DNA from: Diplonema japonicum
Taxonomy: Eukaryota > Euglenozoa > Diplonemea > Diplonemida > Diplonemidae
Assembly: GCA_964019335.1 (NCBI GenBank)
Contig: OZ025658.1
Location: 434,001 to 498,000, forward strand
DNA length: 64,000 nt
Reading direction: 5' to 3'
Shown here: in pieces, positions 34,460 through 45,101 of the stretch
Position numbering within the stretch: position 1 is the stretch's first letter
How the letters are laid out: the number at the start of each line of letters is the position of its first letter
Translations under genes and position numbers: made by a program
The notes under the pieces: generated by a model
What the model was told of the DNA's origin: nothing
Seen by the model: only the letters and a program-made list of their open reading frames with translations
The model's database searches: none

Positions 34460-35892
34460 CTATTTATCTTGGAAGATATACTGCTCGATAAGTGGTGTAA
34501 GCTGAAGGGCCTGTGTACGAGTGTGTGCGTGTTAGTCAAATAGAATACCTGCGGTCCCAGTACCCCTTGTAGTCGGTGCAGCAGCTCTGAGTCATCGCCT
34601 TCCGTGTCGAAGGAGGAGTAGAGGTCAATGCACTGCTTCAACTTGTCGTGCCCAACCTTCTGCAGGAGGATCTGTTCTAACTGCTCTTTTGTGTAGCCTG
34701 GCGCAGCTTTGTCTTGCACGAAAAGAGTACCATCCTCATCATGCGCCACCTCTGCAAGCTTTACCATGTTGGTGCAGTCGGAGATCGTCTTCTCGAAGTT
34801 CGGTCTGCAGCTGGAAATATCGCCATGCTTCCTACTCGGGCTGGATGACGTGGGTGCCTGTGACTGGTGCCTAGCTACGTCCTGCTGGTACTCAGGTGGT
34901 GGTTGGCTCATCATTGCCTGTATGTCCTTTGTCTTCATTTTCCCCATCTTCATTGCAGAGGGAGGGGAGGACGGGGCGGGTGCCGGAGTCGGTGCAGGTG
35001 CCGAAGCAACGGGCTTCTTGTGTTGTTTTGCAAGGTTTGCTTGGGCGGCTTCCTTCTCACGGATGGCCCTTGCGAAGTTCTTTAGGTTCCTTTGCATGTA
35101 AGGAGACGACATGATGGTGGGGATGTTTGGTCTCTGTGCGGGGTCAAGGTTGAGCAAGCTGCGCGTCAGTTCTCTCAGCTCCTCAGAATGGCCAAGCTTG
35201 TCATTGATAGGCTGGTACACGCCAGTGGCGATTACTTGCATGAGGGACTTGATGTCTTTCGCCTGGAAGGGCTTCGTGAGCATTATGAGCTCATACAACA
35301 TGACACCCAGAGACCACACGTCGCACTTGGAGCTGTAGGGCTCGTTCCTGCACATCTCAGGTGAGAAGTAGTACGGTGTGCCGCACACTGTGTTTGCAAG
35401 TCCCACAGTGCCCAGCTGCTTTGACACACCGAAGTCGCCAAGCTTCACCACATCGCTGCTCGTGAGAAAGACGTTCATGGTCTTGAGGTCTCGGTGCAAG
35501 ATGTGTTTTTTGTGGAGGTGCTTCAAGGCCAAACAGACCTGAATAAAATATGTAAGTATTTGCTCTTCCGTGAATGGCTTCTTTATCTCTCTTTTCTGCC
35601 TCTTAATCTTGGCCGCCAGGTCCCCACCATCTGCGTATTCCATGATGATGTAAATTTTGTTCGCGTTTTCAAAGGATTCAATGAACTTGGTGATGTTCGG
35701 GTGGTCCAGTTGCGCAAGCACAGCAACCTCGTTCCTGCTGCCGTCGATGTCTCTCTTGCTCATATTTGTCATGTCGATTTCCTTCGCAACAAAAGCAACG
35801 GAACTACTTTGGTGCCTCACGAGCAGAGCTTGCCCGAATGCACCCTTGCCCACCACCTTTAGGACCTCATACCCCCTTGCCTCAAGAGCCAT
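34460..35892 (-). CDS. NEK-family serine/threonine protein kinase, one 38-nt intron
   Basis: 464 residues. The kinase domain spans about 8-270 with all key elements: Gly loop GKGAFG (15-20), ATP Lys37 in FVAKEID, Glu55 of helix C, catalytic HRD (133-135) with Lys137 and Asn140, DFG (153-155), activation loop with Thr168, and GTPYYFSPE (171-179). The YFSPE form and the start GYEVLKVVGKGAFG place it in the NIMA-related (NEK) group, which acts at basal bodies, cilia and mitosis. The C-terminal region is Pro/Ala-rich, then helical. The last exon (34510-34460, ALQLTPLIEQYIFQDK) is reached through an intron at 34548-34511 (GTATTC...CACAG); without it the frame runs into unrelated residues. Confidence 0.9.
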
Positions 35893-36019
35893 TTTGTTGG
35901 TTTCCTAGTGTGTTTTCGCAAAACGACTAACAAAGGGGGGAAATATAAGGGAAGGAAAACAAGATGAAATAACTGTTACTTTCGAAGCACGCTGCTTTCG
36001 CTCGTATAGTCCTGCGATC

Positions 36020-37636
36020 TTAACTTGTGGTATTAAACCTCATAAGCTCCTCTGACTTGGATCGCTCAAGCCTCCGTTCATATTTTTTCTTCAGTTTCCG
36101 CTTTACTCTCGCCTGTTTTGCCAGGACTTTTTCCCGTTGGTCATGAGAGAGCCTCACCCTATTAAAACCAATCGTTTTCCGTTTTTTGGGTAGCTTGCCA
36201 GTAAGATACTCCCATAAGTAGCTGAAGAGAGTCGAGCTCGCCCCTGGGACCCAGTCGTTGGCCTGAGCACACGTGCTGAGGCATTCTCTGGAAGCTGTTT
36301 CGAGCCTTCCCTGAGAGACGATAAATTCTTTACTTTTATTCACATAATAACCTTTAGGCACCCACGTCGCAAAATCAACGTTATTGCACGCCTGCTGCAT
36401 CACCTTCCCCCACGCAGTGCCCTCCGTGCTGTCACTGTTATTCCAGAATGTCAGTGAAGGCCGGAAGTGTGCAAAGCTGTTGTTCTGCTCAACAAATGAG
36501 ACAATGAAAGCATCCAACCGCGCCACGTAGTCAGCATCTGTGGTGTCTCCTGTGATGAACATCACAAAGCGCTTCATCGGACGCAGCTCATCTAAATAAC
36601 CCAAGTAGCCTCTTGCCTCTGCGCACGAGTCGTCGTTTGTGTAGAAACACGTTCTGCCTTTTCTTACCCAGGTGGAGTACCCTTTCGCCTGCAGCATTCT
36701 GGGAAGTGTTGCGCGCTCCAACTCTGAACTGTTATACTGCCTCCCAAATACAATAAGGACATCAGCCCTCGTGTTTGAGGAAGCAGGAGCGCGCGCCCAG
36801 ATCCCCGTCCGGCTCTCATTTGCCTTCTGCCACGTGATCTTGTTCAAGTAGTAATCGCGGTCGCAAATGGGGGTCGTGATGTCCAACGTTGTGGGCTCCA
36901 AGAAGATGACGTGCCACAAGTACTCGAAAACCCATGCGTTGCTGCGCTCGTCACTGAGCATGAAGGTGTGGAACCGTTGGTACAGCCACGGGGGGTTTTT
37001 ATGTATTAGTGCATCAGAGACAACAAACTGCGCACAACAGTAGTGCAGAAGCGGCCCTGTGATGTTCCCTGCGGGCAAGTCCTTCCCTGCAACATCGTTC
37101 CAAACCTGAACCGGAATGAGCAGGTTCTGCTTCTGGAGCCAAAACTTCGCGATGACATGTCCTTCGATAGGCGTGTAGCGGTGCGTCGATTTCTCGCAGC
37201 GGATAGCTTCCATGATTTCGGCTGTCAGGTTTCGCCGCTGATGGAGGGTGGGGTGACAGTGTCCATGGATAAAGGCAATATGTTTGGCTCTAGGCTTCGC
37301 GGGGTCGGTATCAGATAGGTATTTCATATACCCCCAATTTTCCCTACAGTTTCTTGGGTCGCTCGTGGTGCAGGGCTTGCTGTGTCGCCAGACCACGAAA
37401 CCTTCTTCGACAAGCGTACTGGTGCAGGTGTCTTGGAAGCCACCGATCACTATCAGTACTTTTCCAACATGCGATCCATTGTGCTTCCATGACCAGTTCC
37501 CATGGCTATTGCTTCCCGTGTAAATGTTACTTCTGGAATCATAGAAGACGAGGGTAGGAGAACCACCAGGTGCAGTGATGATATTGATGCTAAGTAACAA
37601 GAGGCTTGCAAATATCAGGTACAGCCGCAAATCCAT
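36020..37636 (-). CDS. secreted protein with two tandem DUF3431-like domains
   Basis: 538 residues with an N-terminal signal or anchor segment (LYLIFASLLLLSINII). Two similar halves, about 55-280 and 290-490, share the order: short strand (VLIVIGG / VLIVFGR), GYMKYL or GYLGYL, FIHGH or FITGD, then FVVSDALIH or FIVSQGRLE and a final FEYLW or FSYLW. This is the layout of DUF3431, seen in fungal and algal secreted proteins of unknown function. Several NxT/NxS glycosylation sites are present. The C-terminal 60 residues are very basic (KQARVKRKLKKKYERR), unusual for a lumenal protein, and may face the cytosol if there is a second anchor. The assignment rests on motif order only. Confidence 0.65.
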   Translation of the reverse strand: MDLRLYLIFASLLLLSINIITAPGGSPTLVFYDSRSNIYTGSNSHGNWSWKHNGSHVGKVLIVIGGFQDTCTSTLVEEGFVVWRHSKPCTTSDPRNCRENWGYMKYLSDTDPAKPRAKHIAFIHGHCHPTLHQRRNLTAEIMEAIRCEKSTHRYTPIEGHVIAKFWLQKQNLLIPVQVWNDVAGKDLPAGNITGPLLHYCCAQFVVSDALIHKNPPWLYQRFHTFMLSDERSNAWVFEYLWHVIFLEPTTLDITTPICDRDYYLNKITWQKANESRTGIWARAPASSNTRADVLIVFGRQYNSSELERATLPRMLQAKGYSTWVRKGRTCFYTNDDSCAEARGYLGYLDELRPMKRFVMFITGDTTDADYVARLDAFIVSFVEQNNSFAHFRPSLTFWNNSDSTEGTAWGKVMQQACNNVDFATWVPKGYYVNKSKEFIVSQGRLETASRECLSTCAQANDWVPGASSTLFSYLWEYLTGKLPKKRKTIGFNRVRLSHDQREKVLAKQARVKRKLKKKYERRLERSKSEELMRFNTTS

Positions 37637-37822
37637 GTGTAACTATGATACAGTAGCATACGTTGGGAGGAAGACCTTAGAAAAACGTTGAAATAAAAAA
37701 TATGTTAATTCCCCTTTCACCACTCGCACGAATAGCCTCGTTACTACTAGACTGGAAGCGCGCACCTTGCAGTAGTCTCCTTCATTACCCTGAAGAATAG
37801 TCCCTTGACTATCAAAGTTAGA

Positions 37823-39082
37823 TCACAGATGGCTCTCGGGGTATGCCTTGCGGTAAATGGTTACAACAGCAGCCGATGCCCAACCATAATTATGCTGTAA
37901 ACCCACTTGAGCACCATCCACCTGACGCATGCCTCCTTGATTCCGAAGCTGGAGATTGAGTTCAACCATCTGAGCCAGCCCTGTAGCCCCAGTGGGATGG
38001 CCTTTCGATTCGAGACCACCAGAGGGGTTAACTACCCAGGAACCCATCCTGAACAGTTTACCACCTGCCTTATTGGTGATCCAGTGGCCGTTGTCCACAA
38101 GCTTTCCTGCCTCGCCCTTAGCTGCCATTCCAAGTGCTTCATAAGTGACCAGCTCGTTGGAGGCAAAAGCATCATGGATCTCATACACATCAATATCCCT
38201 GGGTGCCATGCCCGCCTCCCTAAAAGCCTGGTTTGCTGCCCTAGCACTCAAGTCGTACCCACAGAGGTTCTTTGTCCCCGCCTTAGGGTCGAAGGTGGCT
38301 GCTGTGTCGCTGGTCATAGCACAGGCCACAAGCTCGACTGCATTCGCTTGCAGGTTGTGCTTCCTGACGAAAGCCTCGTCAACCAGTATGGCAGCTGCAG
38401 CACCCGACGCCATCGGGGCAGCCATGGCCGTAGTTAGCGGCGGGAAGAGAGGTCGTGCGGTCTTGATCTTGTCTAGAGGTATTTCCTTCTTGTTCATGGC
38501 GAAGGGAGAATACTTAGAATGCGCATGGTTCTTGTAAGCAACCTTGGCGACCTGGTCCACGGTAATGTTGTGCTCGGTCATGAACTCCTTTGCGTTTGCG
38601 GCATACACCTTCAGGATGTTCTCCGTCACCTCAGGGAGCATTTTAATAAATCGCTTCTGGGGAATGCCTGCGGCCCACATGGCATCGAAGTGCCTTTGTG
38701 CCGGGTGCGTTCTGTCGTCGAAGAGAACCTTCAAACCGGCAGACATCTGTTCAAACCCTACAGCCAAAACGCACGAGGCACCACCTTCGACGAGCCTCTT
38801 AGCTGTGTACAGGCAAGTAGATCCAGTTGCGCAGTTGTTATTTACATTCATAACTGGGATCCCTGTAAGCCCTACCTTGTAGCATGCCGCCTGCCCGCTA
38901 GTGCTATCTCCATAGACAAATCCACACACAGCTTCTTGCACCGCGCCATACTCAAGTCCTGCATCCTTCAGAGCCATGATGATGGCTTCACTTCCCAAGT
39001 CCGAATATTCTTTCTTCCCTTTTCCCGCAGGTGTGAAGGGTGTGTGACCAACCCCAACAGCATACACTTTGCGATTTGTCAT
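37823..39082 (-). CDS. SCP2-type thiolase, likely glycosomal/peroxisomal
   Basis: 419 residues starting MTNRKVYAVGVGHTPF; the upstream 40 codons of open frame lie before a spliced-leader AG at 39096. The thiolase fold carries the acylated Cys84 in NNNCATGS, the active-site segment YEIHDAFASNE, and the C-terminal GLESKGHPTGATG. Sequence order and length match the thiolase domain of sterol carrier protein X rather than classical acetyl-CoA acetyltransferase; it cleaves 3-oxoacyl-CoA in beta-oxidation of branched or long chains. It lacks the SCP2 lipid-binding domain. The C-terminus SHL fits a PTS1 signal for glycosomes or peroxisomes. Confidence 0.9.
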   Translation of the reverse strand: MTNRKVYAVGVGHTPFTPAGKGKKEYSDLGSEAIIMALKDAGLEYGAVQEAVCGFVYGDSTSGQAACYKVGLTGIPVMNVNNNCATGSTCLYTAKRLVEGGASCVLAVGFEQMSAGLKVLFDDRTHPAQRHFDAMWAAGIPQKRFIKMLPEVTENILKVYAANAKEFMTEHNITVDQVAKVAYKNHAHSKYSPFAMNKKEIPLDKIKTARPLFPPLTTAMAAPMASGAAAAILVDEAFVRKHNLQANAVELVACAMTSDTAATFDPKAGTKNLCGYDLSARAANQAFREAGMAPRDIDVYEIHDAFASNELVTYEALGMAAKGEAGKLVDNGHWITNKAGGKLFRMGSWVVNPSGGLESKGHPTGATGLAQMVELNLQLRNQGGMRQVDGAQVGLQHNYGWASAAVVTIYRKAYPESHL

Positions 39083-39095
39083 GTTACGAAGATAC

Positions 39096-39135
39096 CTGTG
39101 AAACAAAATGCTGAGATTAGTAACAAAGAATAATA
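39096..39135 (-). promoter_or_regulatory. probable spliced-leader acceptor of the thiolase gene
   Basis: In transcript sense, a T-rich stretch ends in TTTGTTTCACAG with AG at 39096, 14 nt before the ATG. Confidence 0.55.
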
Positions 39136-39244
39136 AGAACGCGCGCAAATGTTGGGAGAGGCTGGTCTCTTGTTTATCTTGTCTCGGCCGACATGCTTGC
39201 ACATGATGGTTCTTTCGGCATACTGCTGTGGCAAAATGAAATTA

Positions 39245-39497
39245 CTGTAAAGCGAAAAAATCCGGACGGAAAATGGACTAAAAACCAACCATAAAAAAAC
39301 CAATAAGAAACATGAAATAAGTATAACTGGACTGACGAGGTCACGGGGTGTCTGGCCCGATCTTGGATTTCATCAAAAAAACCGCTTTGTGTCTCTGCCC
39401 AAAAGACCATTTGACAATAGTGTAGACTGGGGAAATTGGTACAGACAGGGTAAGTGCCCTGCCTACCTTTGGCAGCCAGTCGGTATTCACTTTACAG
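39245..39497. repeat. pogo/Tigger-like MITE A (253 bp)
   Basis: Short terminal inverted repeats CTGTAAAG (39245) and CTTTACAG (39497) are flanked by TA on both sides, extended to ATTA/TAAT. This is the pattern of Tc1/mariner-pogo insertions. The interior is non-coding. Confidence 0.5.
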
Positions 39498-39550
39498 TAA
39501 TTATGTATTCCAGGAGACGTCTTGTGCTGAAGAAATGGAACTTCATTTTG

Positions 39551-39663
39551 CACTACATATCTCTAAAACCAGTCAAGATACGGAGAATGACAATCAATCT
39601 GCGTAGCCTCTTTAGAGGTCCCTCCTCCTAACTTTGCTTGACGGGGTTTAGAGATATGCAGTG
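39551..39663. repeat. 113-bp imperfect inverted repeat
   Basis: Left arm 39551-39577 (CACTACATATCTCTAAAACC then GTCAAG) pairs with right arm 39637-39663 with few mismatches. It forms a foldback with a 59-nt loop, either a small foldback element or a hairpin in the upstream spacer of the thiolase gene. Confidence 0.5.
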
Positions 39664-39887
39664 TTAGCAAATTGTACTAGCAAGAGGAACTAAAGACTCG
39701 ACGTGACAAGCACGTCAAAGATAAGGATTTTAAATAAGAAAAACGAACGCACGCAGAAGCACAGCTTTCTGAGCGAGCTGTGATCTCGCAAAAACGAAGT
39801 AACAAGCGGTCTGGAATAACTTCCCTTGCTTGTGCCCAGGCCAACACGCCACAATATTCCACAGTCAAGAGAATGCAGTAAACGTTA

Positions 39888-41306
39888 TTATTCGAGCTTA
39901 TGTGTCTTTCTTGCCAACGCTTGGCATGCCAGCTCTTGATCCCAAAGCACCCACACCCTCCCAATGACTTCTTCTTCCTCAGCTATCATAAGTTCCCGTG
40001 ATGCACTGAAGGCTGCCACAGCGTCATACAAACCTTGCCGCTCGCTCAAAGCAGCATCAAATACCCAATTAAGAAGTTTCGCCTGAAGTACAAGACCTGC
40101 CTCATCACTCTTTCTTAAGCTCTTCTCAAAGAGTGTTTCAATTGCCTTTCTCGCTTCCGCTTCTTGAACAGCCACAAGCATCGCTTGTACCTCCTGCCTT
40201 GCTTCTAACATTGCGCAGAACGTCATCCTCCGAACTATTTTTTCGCGTGAGTGCAACTCGTGCTGTGCTGCCTCTTTCAAGGGCAACGTGTAGCCCTGTG
40301 AGGCCAGAAGGATGTCTTGATGAAACTCATGCTGAGAGGTTAAGTGAGTATCTACAAACGAAACAAGAGATTCTTTTTGTCTCTCTCTTTTAAAGTGCAG
40401 ATAGTAGCGTGATGTGTAACGTGCCCTCTCTGCATTAGCTGCTATCTCTATCGCTTTTCTTTTATTTGACTCAAGAATGTTCTCAATGTGTTCGCGTTCC
40501 CAAAGCCCCACAGTGTTGTTTACAGCCTTCATCACCTGACTATTCCATACCGCTTTCAGCAGTACTGTCCAAAAGGACGCCTGCACTCTTGTCCTGGCTA
40601 GCCTCTCGCACCTTATGTGGTACCCTCTCTCGGTAATCTCTTCGGAAGTAAGAAGTATATAACAAACGGGAGGCCTGCATGTCAGAGTTTTTATTTCACC
40701 TTCTTCTTCTTGCAGGATTTCCATTCTTTCCTTACTCTCCAGTGTAGCTAGTGTCGCATGCCTTGCTTCTTCGTGGTCCCTCTTCAGAGTTTGATACGCG
40801 CTTTTCTCGTCAACATTAATATAGAGCCGCCTAGACCTCTCCTCAGACACCACAGCCCGCCTCTCATCTGCATGATCGAAGTGCAGAAGGTTCCTGTGCA
40901 TGGTTTCTCGGCGCTCTGTATCTGCTACTACTGACTCAAGATGCAAAACTCTCGTAGGAGGCACCGGTGGGAGAAGGATGACCTCAGTACGAAGTTCTTG
41001 TGGTGGGTTTGGCTTTGGGCTCTCAACCTGTCGATGGCGCTCAAAGGCAGGTGACAACACAGGAAGACTACTGGCTTCTGTTTTCCTCTCACTATCGCAA
41101 CTCCCAATCGAGTCCCATCCAGGAGACTTTCTGGGTGACCTCTTCACAGGCACTTGTCTCCTCACCCATTTCGCCCCTGCTCTTCTACTACTCCCTTTTG
41201 TATGTGCCAAGTACCCTCTCCCTTCTATGTCCTTCTTCGGGCTGTTCCCCTTCACTGTGTGCACATCAATAGGATGAAGTGTCCCACGAACTGCATTTGC
41301 ATCCAT
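39888..41306 (-). CDS. basic coiled-coil protein, 472 aa
   Basis: Single exon starting MDANAVRGTLHPID. Residues 1-110 are basic and Pro/Ser rich (VPVKRSPRKSPGW). Residues about 125-470 are almost wholly helical with long charged stretches (ERRETMHRNLL, DHEEARHATLATLESKERMEILQEEE) and no catalytic motif. The repeated short helices ending with E/R pairs resemble flagellar or basal-body coiled-coil proteins. No family was recognised. Confidence 0.7.
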   Translation of the reverse strand: MDANAVRGTLHPIDVHTVKGNSPKKDIEGRGYLAHTKGSSRRAGAKWVRRQVPVKRSPRKSPGWDSIGSCDSERKTEASSLPVLSPAFERHRQVESPKPNPPQELRTEVILLPPVPPTRVLHLESVVADTERRETMHRNLLHFDHADERRAVVSEERSRRLYINVDEKSAYQTLKRDHEEARHATLATLESKERMEILQEEEGEIKTLTCRPPVCYILLTSEEITERGYHIRCERLARTRVQASFWTVLLKAVWNSQVMKAVNNTVGLWEREHIENILESNKRKAIEIAANAERARYTSRYYLHFKRERQKESLVSFVDTHLTSQHEFHQDILLASQGYTLPLKEAAQHELHSREKIVRRMTFCAMLEARQEVQAMLVAVQEAEARKAIETLFEKSLRKSDEAGLVLQAKLLNWVFDAALSERQGLYDAVAAFSASRELMIAEEEEVIGRVWVLWDQELACQALARKTHKLE

Positions 41307-41392
41307 CTTTGCAATCCACCTTTAGAATGTCAAGTGGTAGTAAAAAAAAGAAGATAGAATAAAACTTTTGTGTAAATATACATGAAGTGTGC

Positions 41393-41980
41393 TTAGTTCT
41401 TTTCAAGCATTTCTTGCTTTTCTTCATCGGTCTGGCTTACAGACGGTTTGGACTTCAGCCGTCGGTGACAGTTTCCAGCACAAGAGCCACCATACCCACC
41501 GCAACCCGCTGCCGCTGCCACACCACACAAAGGTGCAGCCTGGCAAGAGAGTTCACGAACTACAAGGGTTTGCACTAAAATATTAGAAGGAGCACCACAG
41601 ATAGGGAGACACAAATCCACACAGTACACAGAAGCTGTGGCTCCTGCGACTGTACCGAAACAACATGCACCAGCTGTCCTGCTAGCCTGCTCCTCTTCGT
41701 CACACACATCACCAAGATCAAGTGTATTTTCTCTTTCCTGTTCTTCGAATTGTTCATTGGCCTTGATCACAGCTCCCACACCCATGACAACACCCACAGG
41801 TGCACCCACAGCTGCTCCCAGGAGTCCAGCCCACATGTATGCCGCTCCATGGTATCCAACAGCTTTGATAGATGCCATGATGGTTCCATTGATGATGGTC
41901 TCAACTACAATCCTGTGCAGCAGATGTGCCCCTACAGCCTTACCAGTAGCACCTTTTGCAGCAAGAGCACCTGCAGGCAT
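41393..41980 (-). CDS. small Gly/Ala/Cys-rich membrane protein, 195 aa
   Basis: 195 residues. Two glycine/alanine-rich hydrophobic helices near 44-75 (AAYMWAGLLGAAVGAPVGVV) and 104-130 are separated by an acidic segment (EEQERENTLDLGDVCDEEE). Fourteen cysteines occur mostly in the second half (CCFGTVAG, CVDLCLPICG, CGGYGGSCAGNC). The final 35 residues are charged. It is the first gene of the minus-strand array next to the strand-switch region. In sense, CTTCACAG ends 10 nt before the ATG and probably accepts the spliced leader. No family is recognised. Confidence 0.6.
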   Translation of the reverse strand: MPAGALAAKGATGKAVGAHLLHRIVVETIINGTIMASIKAVGYHGAAYMWAGLLGAAVGAPVGVVMGVGAVIKANEQFEEQERENTLDLGDVCDEEEQASRTAGACCFGTVAGATASVYCVDLCLPICGAPSNILVQTLVVRELSCQAAPLCGVAAAAGCGGYGGSCAGNCHRRLKSKPSVSQTDEEKQEMLEKN

Positions 41981-42019
41981 AATAAGAATCTGTGAAGGTG
42001 GCCTTTTGTATACTCATAA

Positions 42020-42738
42020 CAGGGAAAATAATAGCTACTACTGCCAACAAGTAATGACTTTACCGTTACCTCGAGGTTCCGCATTTTACCGTCGAGGGCC
42101 TGCAGGGCCCGAGATGGTAAAATGCGGAACCGAGAGGTCGGTAAAGCATTACTTGGTGGTAGGTAAGTGGTTTTATTTCACGACACTCAGAAATTACTTC
42201 ACCACGAGGGGCACAACGGGGTGACAAGGGGTACAACAAGAGAGGGGTTACAAAGGTTACAATACAAGTTGTTTTCCCTCCTTTTGTTGACTAAGAGCTG
42301 CCGCTGTTGCTGGCATTGCCACTGTCACCATCTCTAATCAGGCCTTCCCATACCTGGCGCGGCCGCTGGCTCCTTTTTTTCTGCTGCTTCGGTATTTTGA
42401 AGTCTTTTGGGGAGCTTGGGTAAGCTGACTAAGTTACCCTTACCCACAGAAGAGTTACCCCCAGAAACTGGGAACAAGGCCTAGCCAAAAGTGGGCAAAT
42501 TGGGAGGAAAAAGTAGCCCAACTTGGAACTGAGCCGAGGCAAAAGTTGGCCAATTGAGCTGAACCTGGGGAAAAAGTAGCCCCACTGGGAACCGAACCGA
42601 GGCAAAAATTGGCCTACTGAGGCATATTATTAACGGAAACCCCCTATTACTTCACGGAAAACAGACCATTATTTCACCATGAAGTAATGAGATTTAGCAT
42701 GAAGTAATGGGGCCCCCCAGTGTGTGAAGTAATTTCTG
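42020..42738. repeat. MITE-like element, copy 2 (inverted relative to 2375-3045)
   Basis: Near-identical to copy 1 read on the other strand, including the 15-nt inverted repeats at 42188-42202 and 42724-42738. It differs by a deletion of about 22 nt in the T/C-rich middle and by an extra palindrome at about 42085-42150 (TTCCGCATTTTACC ... GGTAAAATGCGGAA) inserted in the right-hand hairpin. Confidence 0.75.
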
Positions 42739-42775
42739 AAGAGTCGGATCCAGCGTGAATTTCGACCCAATTATG

Positions 42776-42948
42776 CCAGACTGACTGGACTGACCAGACT
42801 GACCAGACTGGACTGGACCGGACTGGACTGGACCGGACTGGACTGGACTGGACTGGACCGGACCAGACTGGACTGGACTGGACCAGACCGGACTGGACTG
42901 GACTGGACCAGACCAGACTGGACTGGACTGGACTGGACTGGACCGGAC
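42776..42948. repeat. GGACT/GGACC pentanucleotide minisatellite
   Basis: About 34 tandem five-base units, mainly GGACT mixed with GGACC and GACCA. In the other orientation they read as Ser-Ser-Pro-Val-Gln repeats, which explains spurious long frames. Shorter arrays of the same units occur at 44340-44400, 44760-44830, 47680-47815 and 48120-48205. Confidence 0.85.
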
Positions 42949-43082
42949 AAGATACAACCACAACACCACATCCCCCCCTTTTTTTTTTGCTGCAGAGTTC
43001 AAACGTATAAACAGATGTCTACAAGAAAAGATGTTACACAGGTACTGAGAGACGACAACAACAACAACAACGAGAAACGAAG

Positions 43083-43113
<31 letters not shown>

Positions 43114-43122
43114 CTTCTTTTT

Positions 43123-43893
43123 CAGGTGGTGGGGATAACATGAAAATATAAAAAAAACATCAGATGTGTTCGCTGTTGACCTCCTCATCGGTCATCACTG
43201 AGCAAACCGCATGAGTGCAGAATCTTGATTACCTGGGGCGCCCTGGCTAGGGTTGAGCTGAACACCACACACATTAAGGACACGACACGGAACACAGAAG
43301 AAGCTACAACTCAGCCGCGGTGATTAAGGACACGATGCAGAACGCAGAAGGTGGTGGGGATAGCATGAAAAAACATCAGATGTGTTGTTCGCTGTTGACC
43401 TCCTCATCGGTCATCACCGGTAGCTCCCGAGTGGAAGAACATAATGCAGATGCTGAGGGTGACAAACAGGCAGCAAACTGCACAAGCGCCGAATCTTGGT
43501 TACCTGGGACACTCCGGCTGGGGTTGAGCTGTACACCACACACATTAAAGACATGACACGGAATGCAGAAGAAGCTACAACTCGGTTGCGGTGTGCCCCC
43601 TGTAATCAAGTAGACAGTTCTTGTGCAGGGCGCCACCAACACCGGCCTCTTTTAACTCATATATATATCATTCAGGTGGTGGAGATAACATGGAAATATA
43701 AGAAGTACATCAGATGTGTTGTTCGCTGTTGACCTCCACGTTGGTCATCACTGGTAGTGCCCGAGTGGAGGAACGTATTGCAGATGCTCTGGTGTTGAGC
43801 TGCACACTGCACACATTAAGGACACGACACGGAATATTGTGCTGTCAGTGTTGGGTGATATAGTCACCACTTTCGACCTTGATGATGCAAAGA
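43123..43893 (+). repeat. dispersed repeat R1, three head-to-tail partial or full copies
   Basis: Copies start at 43123, 43351 and 43673, each with the left end GGTGGTGGGGATAACATG or a variant, followed by CATCAGATGTGTTGTTCGCTG. The copy at 43351-43668 is near full length, ending AACTCATATAT. The best full copy in the window is 57820-58137. No terminal inverted repeats and no coding capacity are seen. Confidence 0.7.
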
Positions 43894-44114
43894 GGAAAAA
43901 AAAAAGGGGGGGGGAGAAAGAAAAAAAAAATAGGTTAGGAATTCCCTGTCTGCCAAGTTCCGGTTCCACCATTCCACCAAGTTCCGACTTTTCAGTTTGG
44001 TGGAAGGGAATGGAATGACCCACCCCTGCATGAGCAGAATCTTGGTTACCTGGGACGCCCTGGCTGGGGTTGAACTGAACACCGCACACATTAAGGACAC
44101 GACGCAGAACGCAG

Positions 44115-44424
44115 TTCTGCGTTCCACATCGATCACCACAGCTGGGTTACATCCAAATACAACATTTCCGGACATATGTACATACCTGCAGCTGCAGTGC
44201 ACTGGAGTAGATAGGTGCAAATGGCTTGATGGAGCTGTGCATGTCTGCGGTACAAAGAAGAAGAAGAAGAAAAAAAAAAAATCATTGTCCAAAAATATTT
44301 GAAAAAAGAGTGTTTGCAGGTGTGTCAAAAATTGCAGAAAATTTTCGAGTCTGGTCAGTCTGGCCAATCTGGTCAGTCTGGTAAAATGGGTACACCAGAC
44401 CAGACTGGATTCACCCATCACTGG
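44115..44424 (-). repeat. repeat R2, inverted copy
   Basis: Contains the pieces found in direct orientation at 44733-45090 and 48109-48514: the GCAGTGATGGGTGAATC edge, a short GGACT-type array, GACACACCTGCAAACACT, a poly(T) tract and the block ACAGACATGCACAGCTCCAT to CTGCAGGTATGTA. Confidence 0.65.
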
Positions 44425-44732
44425 TAGGAGAAAGGGAAACAGAAATCTAAGAGTCAAAAAAAAAAAGAAGAACACAAGCAAATCATAGCTTGCTTATCAT
44501 AGTTTTTAACAGGTGCTTCCCCACCTTTTGGGGAGGGCCGAAATTAAATCTTGCACATTTGTGACACAAAAACGCAAAAAAACCACCTTAACCCAGTGTT
44601 GGGTATGACCCCATGGAACAAAAATGGAACAACACAGAACATGGAACAAATTCCCATGGGTTTGGACAGAACACAGAACAACATGGAACAAGGGGACAAG
44701 GAAGGGAACAGGATGGAATGGGATGGAACAAG

Positions 44733-45090
44733 AGCAGTGATGGGTGAATCTGGTCTGGTCCGGTGTACCCATTTTACCAGACTGACTGGACTGACCGGAT
44801 TGGCTGGACTGACCAGACTGACCAGACTCAAAAATTTTCTGCAATTTTTGACACACCTGCAAACACTTTTTTTTCAAATATTTTTGGACAATGATTTTTT
44901 TTTTTTTTTCTTTTTCTTCTTCTTCATACCACAGACATGCACAGCTCCATCAAGCCATTTGCACCTATCTACTCTGGTGCACTGCAGCTGCAGGTATGTA
45001 CAAATGTCCAGAAATGTTGTATTTGGATGTAATACAACCTGGCTGTGGTGATCGATGTGGAACACAGAAGAAGCTACAACCCGGCCATGG
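44733..45090 (+). repeat. repeat R2, direct copy
   Basis: Same order of blocks as the copies at 44115-44424 (inverted) and 48109-48514. It is followed at once by an inverted R1 copy. Confidence 0.65.
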
Positions 45091-45101
45091 TGAGAGATAT
45101 A

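Noticed and set aside
42674-43188. Frames reading as Ser-Ser-Pro-Val-Gln repeats
   Set aside because: They are translations of the GGACT minisatellite in all phases; no start context or flanking coding signal is seen.
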